From contig JAAMXP010005345.1 of NCBI GenBank assembly GCA_019693395.1, positions 1 to 37,244 on the forward strand: a stretch of DNA of 37,244 bases. The letters are read 5' to 3'. Each line of letters opens with the position of its first letter. The stretch's first letter is position 1. The stretch is from Ettlia oleoabundans (taxonomy: Eukaryota; Chlorophyta; Chlorophyceae; Chlamydomonadales). The notes below the pieces were generated by a model, which saw only the letters and a program-made list of their open reading frames with translations, was not told the origin of the DNA and did not search any database. The translations under genes were made by a program, and so were the position numbers. Positions 32,086 through 37,244 of the stretch are shown here, piece after piece.

Positions 32086-34635
32086 ATGGCAGAGGGTAAG
32101 TCCAAGAAGCAAAGAAGACGCAGGAGGACTGACAGGCGGAGGAGCCATGGAGAACAGGAGGCGTTTTATTCGCCCGTCAGCAGCCCTGCAGCGGCATCAC
32201 TGGCAGAGCGGCCACAGGCGCCATTCTCATTGCTGCCTTTGCAGCAGCAGCAGCAGCAGCAGCGGCAACAGAAACAGCAACAGCGGCAGCAGCCACCACA
32301 AGAGCAGCAGCAACAACAACAGCGGCGGCCGCAAGCCCAGTCACAGACAGTGCGAGTCGATATGGTGATCCTACCGTCGCCGGTGCGTGGCCCCAGGCGC
32401 GGCAAGCGTGCGGCGCCATCGGCTATTCCCTTAACCTTAAGCCGCTTCACAGCACCACAACCACTGGCAGAAGGTGGGCCACCAGCCTCCGATGCCGTAG
32501 GAACAGCAGCATCCAGGGGGCAGGCGGCCAGGGTGCAGCCGCCACCGCCACATGGCAGAGCCTCAACTGGCACAGAAACTGAGGCAGCAGCGGCAGCGCA
32601 TGGCGCGCAAGTTGTCGCGGGGCGAGCAGCTGCACCAATAGCACTGGTGGACCCGGCACCCAACAACTCAGCTAATGCCTCCCAAGGCACAGCAGCAGTG
32701 AGGAAGCGGCAGAGAAGGGAGGGCAGCACCACCAGTACTAGCGGCAGCAAGCGACGGCGGAAAGACCGCAAGACCCTCACTGCCAAGGGCAAACGCGCTG
32801 CAGTGCTTGGTGTTCTGGCGGCGGCAGAGCTTCGCAAAGCGGCAGCAGCAGAGGCAGCTGCAGATTGCGACGAAGCAGATGGCGGCGAGGCGGCTGGCAG
32901 CGCAGCGGGTGATGGGGCAGCGGCGCCCGCAGAAGGGTTTGCCACAGAACCTCTGCCTGCACAGGGGCCGCGACCTTCACCCCCAACAGCAGTACCTCCG
33001 CTAGCAGCACCAGGAGCAGCAGGGGAAGGAGGAGGAGGAGGCGACCCAGGCCCAGGGCCAAGCCCTGCCGCCGATCCTGCAGCCACCGCCAACCTAGGAC
33101 GTGCCTGGAGCAAGGCGGACATTGCCACGCTGACCAGGCTGGCTGAAGACCGCCCATTCCTGCTGCAAACCATACCTGGTCACCCGGCCACTGGGGAGTT
33201 GGAATGGGAGCTCATATCTCGGCACTTTGGCAGGTGGGTTGTGTGGGCGGTTAGCAGGGTGGGTGCTGCGGCCATGGCAGGGCGGTTTGTGACAGCTGTC
33301 ATTCCAGCAACAGGTGTGGTGATTCTAGGCAGCGGGTTGTGGACGTATTGCCACAGTCAGGGTCCACCAAGCAAGAAACTATGCGAATGTGTCCATACAA
33401 TAAACCATCAATGTTCGCTGCATTTACTGCCGCGCAATAATGTGGAGCGCCAACCCAACACATATGTTGGTGCATGTTCCTCCCCGCCAGCCCATCCCCT
33501 TTGTCGCTGCCGCACACTCATGCACCCTATCGCTGCAGGCAAAGTCGAGGTGGTGTGGCAGTACGCCACCAGTGGTACAGCGTGGTACGCCTGATGAAGC
33601 AGGCGCGGCACGAAGCAAGGCGGGGGGCCAGCTATGTAGACATCGTGCAAAAGGCGCTGGCGTCCCTGCCAGACAGGTGGGTCAATACTCTACAGCACAA
33701 GACGAGACTAAATAATCGATGAAACCACAGTTACTTCAGCAGCACAAACCTAGACCAAACCTATAGCTAGATCAAGCACGATTTACCAGCGCAGGGGTTG
33801 TTATGGCCCATTTATCACGTGGGGTTGCCGTATAGCAGGTGGCTTGCCTGCACAGCAGGCTAGTTGGAGGGGGGTCTGGTCATGTAGGCACTCTTTCCCG
33901 GCTCCACCTTCCGCTATAAACCCAGACAACGTAACAAAAGCGCTCTCTGATTCTTACTTTGACATAAAGACTGCACTGCTACATATCCCAAGTGTCATTC
34001 CACCCTCTACCTGCCAACTCCTGCCTTGCCCTCCCCTCTCTAGTTACCTGTTATATTGTGAATGCCGGGTGCAGGCAGGGCACCGTCTTTGATGTGCAGG
34101 CGGTACTGAAGCGGGACCACAGCAGCTGCTTAGACATGTACCGCGTGAACGGTGTGCTGCGGTGGAAGTCAGCGGTGCGGGTGAGCCAGCTGCTGGGCTG
34201 CCCATGCAAACCGCTGTCGCCAGGCTAGTTTTTAATCTGCTGAGGGTGGCGGTGGCTAAGCACTGCTGTTGCTTGCACTTTTGCACCTGTGCTATGGATA
34301 CTGGCACACCAAGCAGCGGAAAGGCACGATTAGTTGGCATGAGAGGTGCGTTCCACATGTACAAGAGTCTGCCGGTCTGCTGTGCCTGGTCATCTCGGCT
34401 CCCCTAACCCTCCCTCGCTCCTCAGTTGAATGTTGGAAATATGAACTCATCGGAACATTGTGCACCCGTGTTCTTTGATACTTTGCGGCAGCATTCCAAC
34501 CTCCCCACAACCTCCTCCCTTCCCTCCTCTGCTGTCCAGGAGGTGCTTCACGATCAGCCTGAGCTGTTCCAGCAAGCAGGCAAGACAGTTACCAACAAAA
34601 TTATCTGGCGGTTGCGGGAAGAGGCGGCAGCGTGA
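32086..34635 (+). CDS. Q/A-rich nuclear protein with one SANT/Myb-like domain
   Basis: Exons: 32086-33233, 33539-33676, 34075-34180, 34540-34635; 495 residues. Function not recognised. The N-terminus is basic (KKQRRRRRTDRRR), followed by a Gln-rich run at about residues 53-85 and a long Ala/Pro-rich disordered part with two more basic clusters (KRQRR, KRRRKDRK), all fitting a nuclear protein. Around residues 345-410, AWSKADIATLTRLAEDRPFL, WELISRHFGR and SRGGVAVRHQWYSVVRLMKQ form three helices with Trp spacing like a SANT/Myb repeat spliced across intron 1. The C-terminus holds a second small helical unit, VLRWKSAVREVLHDQPELFQ and KTVTNKIIWRLREEAAA. DNA or chromatin binding is inferred. Exon 4 could also start at 34426, in frame, adding 38 residues. 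It diverges from the pseudokinase gene. Confidence 0.62.
32242..32340 (+). repeat. CAG/CAA repeat encoding polyglutamine
   Basis: A run of CAG codons from 32242 followed by mixed CAG, CAA and CGG codons encodes Q7 and then interrupted Q/R/P stretches in the SANT-domain protein. Such tracts vary in length between strains and are common in algal nuclear regulators. Confidence 0.85.
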
Positions 34636-34982
34636 TGGGCAGCTGGGGTAGCATGCTATGCCATGCCAGGCAGGCCCAGCGACATGTGAAGGAAGCCTAG
34701 AGCAGCAACAGCGTCTGGGACTAGGGCAGGCAGTATGCCTGGTCAGCACCCTCATATCAGTAAAAGTTCAAGGGCTTTGCCTCCTGCATGATTAAGCGTC
34801 AACGACCCTGTATTGAAACGTCACAAATGTTGCTGACACGGTGGCAAGAATTGATCAAATGCAGAAAAGTACAGGAGCGATAGGAAAATGGGCATTAAAA
34901 CAGGCAGTGTGAGCGTTTAGCATGCATTTGACTAAGCTAGGGGACAGCAAGTATGCACGTGTGTTGTTGCAGATGCAATGAG

Positions 34983-34987
34983 TGTAA
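34983..34987 (+). terminator. TGTAA poly(A) signal, SANT-domain gene
   Basis: TGTAA followed by a run of A, 348 bp after the stop codon of the SANT-domain gene; the first TGTAA behind that gene. Confidence 0.65.
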
Positions 34988-35062
34988 AAAAAAGCAGCAA
35001 CTTGATGCGCCAGCTACGAGTGGGAAGATTTATTTCAAAAAGGCGCTCACACAGAGCAGGGA

Positions 35063-35067
35063 TTACA
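35063..35067 (-). terminator. TGTAA poly(A) signal, membrane-protein gene
   Basis: TTACA on the plus strand, TGTAA on the minus strand, about 102 bp after the stop at 35169. It supports 35169 as the true 3' end of the membrane-protein gene. Confidence 0.65.
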
Positions 35068-35168
35068 TGTGAGTGGTCGAAAGCTAGCTTACGCGTACAT
35101 GCATGTATCTTTCTGTTATAAAATTGGGGTGTGATGCATGTTGTTGTGGTAGGCGGGGTCTGCCATAT

Positions 35169-36336
35169 TCATTCTGTATATACCGGCAGAAGGCGCACGC
35201 AGAGCGTGCGGATGACCATCCACATGATTTGCAAGGTGAACAGCGTCATCTGTGAAGGCATGTCACCCAGCCATGCATGCATCAACTTTCCAGCTGCCTG
35301 ATGGTGGTCCTCGATGTCAGCAGTGTGCACCCAGAGCAGCACTGTTGGCAGCAAGCCGCCTATGAGGAGCTGCACCCAAAGCGTGCACGCCAGGCACGCA
35401 GCATGAGGCGACATGTTCCCCACAAACGACCACATAGCGGGGGCCACCATGTGGAAGGGCCAGTCCAGTAGTGTGCCCAGAGCCTGGAAGCAGTGTGGCG
35501 GCAGCAAGTCCAGGAAGCTGCTGTTGTGCCAGCCCCAGGCGCCCGTCAACGGGCAGCGGTTGACCGCGGCAAAGACCAGAGCTGCTTGCTGAAGAGAGGC
35601 TGCATATAAGTGGGTCCTGCGTTGGATTTGGGAATATGCAGGGGGGCAGCGTGTAGTTGGTTGGTGAGAGTGGTTTTTCTCAGCCCTCCCAGGCATAAAC
35701 GCTCATGCACATGCTGTAGAGTGCTGCGGTAACGGCCCGGCCATGCCTGTTGCTTGCTCACCCAATGGGCAGTGGGAAGCCCAGCGAAAGGTATGCGCTG
35801 GTCAGGGCATGGGAGTTGAGGAGCCAGTTCCAGACGGCCGTGCAGCTGCAGGTGGTCAGTGTGGGCTCCGGCACTTGGTATGGCACCACAACGGAAGCGA
35901 TTGCGCCCAGCCGTGAAAACAGCACAATTGCGGTGCGATGACGTAGGTAGAAGGGGCGAGCCACCCGGATGAGAAGCGGGGGCAACGCCACACAGAAGGA
36001 AAACGTGAAGGTGAGGACTTGGAAGAGGCGGCTGTTGGCCTGCGACAACAGCGCAGGCCAGGAACAGACAAGCGGGCGGCACCGCTGGCAGTGGGATGGG
36101 ACGGGTGCACGTGCCTTTCCAACAAGAGCTCCAAACCTCATACAGTGGTGATGTTTGCAACATTACTCTCAACCTCCACTGCTGGCGGTCGGGGCAAGCG
36201 GGCACACCAACAGGGACGGGGGGTTTCAACATACCTCAGAATGCGTTGCAACTTGGTGTAGCCTGAGTTGGCATATAACCAGAAGCGCCAGGCCCGTGAC
36301 GCTGTCGAGTTTCGCAGCTTCGGCAGCGTTGAGCAT
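35169..36336 (-). CDS. Unrecognised multi-pass membrane protein
   Basis: Exons in transcript order: 36336-36235, 36039-35762, a short unresolved exon near 35735-35720, and 35588-35169; about 270 residues. The start ATG at 36336 opens a good frame ending in a GTATGT donor. I recognise no family. Hydrophobic segments suggest about six membrane helices: GLALLVICQL, FQVLTFTFSFCVALPPLLI, RTAIVLFSRLGAIASVVV, AWNWLL-type WNWLLNSHALTSAYLSLGF, WPFHMVAPAMWSFVG, LWVQLLIGGLLPTVLLWV, and FTLQIMWMVIRTLCVRLL. There is a positively charged loop (RVARPFYLRHR). The second exon leaves two bases and the last starts in phase 0, so a micro-exon is required. Candidates are C-ATG-TGC-ATG-AGC or C-ACT-CTA-CAG-CAT; which is used cannot be decided by eye. 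Confidence 0.6.
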
Positions 36337-36747
36337 TCTTATACCATGGGGGTTTGGCAACACTCTGCAAGAAATGAAAGCCATTCATGTCACCGACGCG
36401 AACAGCTTGAGACGCAAACCGTTCTCATGTTCTGAGGAGGGTCACGACACCCCGCCAGCTCAGCAAATCAGCAGGCCTTATGAGGTGCTTACGTCCTAGT
36501 CACTGTTGCGGAAGTGCTTGCCCAACCATTGGGGGAAGGTGCAGCCGGGCCTGCAAAACCCACGCAAACAGTTGAACTGGCTTCACCATTCTGGTACTGT
36601 CTTGACCACCTTGGCAATGTGTACACAGCAGCTCGGAAGCTACAACATTCAGACATTGCAAGGCGCACAACACACTGAGCTTGAGAAAAGTCGCTTCCCA
36701 GCAAAAGCCTGGAAAGCACTCTGCATCTATTTCTGGCTGTTCAGTGC
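36337..36747. promoter_or_regulatory. Upstream region of the membrane-protein gene
   Basis: 411 bp between the stop of the TPR gene and the start of the membrane-protein gene, both on the minus strand. It must hold the TPR 3' UTR and the promoter of the membrane-protein gene. No TGTAA signal for the TPR gene and no clear promoter element was seen. Confidence 0.5.
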
Positions 36748-36909
36748 CTACCCCTTCGCCTGCCCCTGCCCGCCGATTTCTGCCGCCAAATCGGCAGCCA
36801 TAGCGTGGGCGGGATCCCGCTCCAGCACTAGAGCCACCAGCTGAGCTGCCTGATCTGCTTCTCCCAATCCCCGGCGTGCCTGCGCCTCCAGAAACAGTGC
36901 CTTGGTCTC
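36748..36909 (-). CDS. TPR protein, last exon (5' part outside window)
   Basis: One exon of 54 codons after a CTGCAG acceptor at 36910, ending in a stop at 36748. It encodes ETKALFLEAQARRGLGEADQ followed by AAQLVALVLERDPAHAMAAD and a short Gly/Gln tail. The pattern (K-A-x-F-x-x-A-x-A-x-x-x-L-G, then A, L and D-P spacing) is a typical last tetratricopeptide repeat with its capping helix, as at the C-terminus of co-chaperones and TPR immunophilins. The gene cannot be named from this fragment. The preceding exon was not found between here and the right edge, so the rest of the gene is taken to lie outside the window. Confidence 0.5.
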   Translation of the reverse strand, partial: ETKALFLEAQARRGLGEADQAAQLVALVLERDPAHAMAADLAAEIGGQGQAKG

Positions 36910-37244
36910 CTGCAGCAGAGTTTGGCACAGCACAGCGTGACATGATGCAGCAACGTATCCAGCGTGTCACAGCCTGACGAGGGACAGCAGTACAGCAGGG
37001 TGAAGCCAGACATGTTCAACATGAACTGACATCACATGGCTGATGAGCGGTGGGTTACTGTGGCAAGCTGCAATCATCAACCTTGAGGACCAGCGATCAT
37101 GAGGATCAAATGCCAGACTGCTGGGCCCGTGATCCCTCCTGGCAGGTGGATCGCTGCTGAATAAGCGCCCCCAACTCCATCCCACCCGACACACGCCCAG
37201 AGACCGCACCACCGCTGTAACCCACCAAATCCGCGCCCCCCCCC
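36910..37244. other. Probable intron of the TPR gene; window edge with poly-C run
   Basis: No exon continuing the TPR repeat upstream was recognised in these 335 bp on the minus strand, so they are read as intron. The window ends in nine consecutive C, which may mark a sequencing or assembly break. Confidence 0.45.

Larger units (their letters stand above)
34636..35168. other. Convergent 3' intergenic region
   Basis: 533 bp between the stops of the SANT-domain gene (+) and the membrane-protein gene (-). It is AT-rich, contains facing poly(A) signals at 34983-34987 and 35063-35067 and an A8 run at 34986-34993, and holds no recognisable gene. Confidence 0.65.

Noticed and set aside
32166..33173. 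Open frame of 335 codons on the minus strand
   Set aside because: It is the antisense shadow of the Gln/Ala-rich exon; its Ala/Ser/Cys/Pro/Arg composition follows from the CAG/GCN-rich coding strand.
36500..36970. Open frame of 156 codons on the minus strand
   Set aside because: It overlaps the TPR exon in another frame and gives low-complexity Gly/Ser/Arg sequence; the TPR pattern and acceptor support the other frame.
1..37244. Mobile elements, CRISPR arrays, tRNA or rRNA genes, bacterial-type operons
   Set aside because: No transposase, reverse transcriptase, terminal repeats, regularly spaced repeats or tRNA box A/B pair was found by reading both strands. A tRNAscan-SE and RepeatMasker run would settle this.

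Overview
The window is nuclear DNA from a green alga (Chlorophyta; Trebouxiophyceae or a related core chlorophyte is my best guess). The evidence is intron-dense genes (3 to 13 introns each) with GTGAGT/GTGGGT donors and TGCAG acceptors, TGTAA polyadenylation signals behind most stop codons, CAG/GC-rich exons, and plastid proteins of plant type (Deg2, ClpR4). No bacterial, organellar, viral or transposon gene, tRNA, rRNA or CRISPR array was seen. All gene models were spliced by eye: reading frame and family similarity were carried across each junction.

Layout, left to right: (1) 331-3524, +, 3' half of cytosolic glutaminyl-tRNA synthetase, truncated by the left edge. (2) 4284-7680, +, B-type mitotic cyclin with a perfect destruction box. 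(3) 8834-12345, +, a short Nup133-like scaffold nucleoporin without room for the usual beta-propeller. (4) 12527-14136, -, TatD-family metal-dependent deoxyribonuclease. (5) 14464-20166, +, Deg2-type plastid serine protease. (6) 20658-22599, +, ClpR4, a catalytically dead subunit of the plastid Clp protease. (7) 23326-24924, -, conserved but uncharacterised, probably plastid, protein. (8) 25155-27579, +, very-long-chain trans-2-enoyl-CoA reductase (ECR/TSC13). (9) 28040-31820, -, protein-kinase-fold protein whose catalytic motifs are destroyed (pseudokinase). (10) 32086-34635, +, Q/A-rich nuclear protein with one SANT/Myb-like domain. (11) 35169-36336, -, unrecognised multi-pass membrane protein. 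(12) 36748-36909, -, last exon of a TPR protein running off the right edge.

The genes are mostly unrelated housekeeping functions (translation, cell cycle, nuclear pore, DNA metabolism, plastid proteostasis, fatty-acid elongation). Deg2 and ClpR4, adjacent and in tandem, are the only neighbours in one pathway. Three gene pairs share compact divergent promoters (TatD/Deg2, 23.3 kb gene/ECR, pseudokinase/SANT), and four pairs converge, one with poly(A) signals about 24 bp apart.

Most worth a second look: the reduced Nup133, the pseudokinase and its damaged splice donor, two GC-AG introns, the uncharacterised plastid protein, and the two unrecognised genes at 32.1-36.3 kb. I found no clear candidate for a wholly new system.
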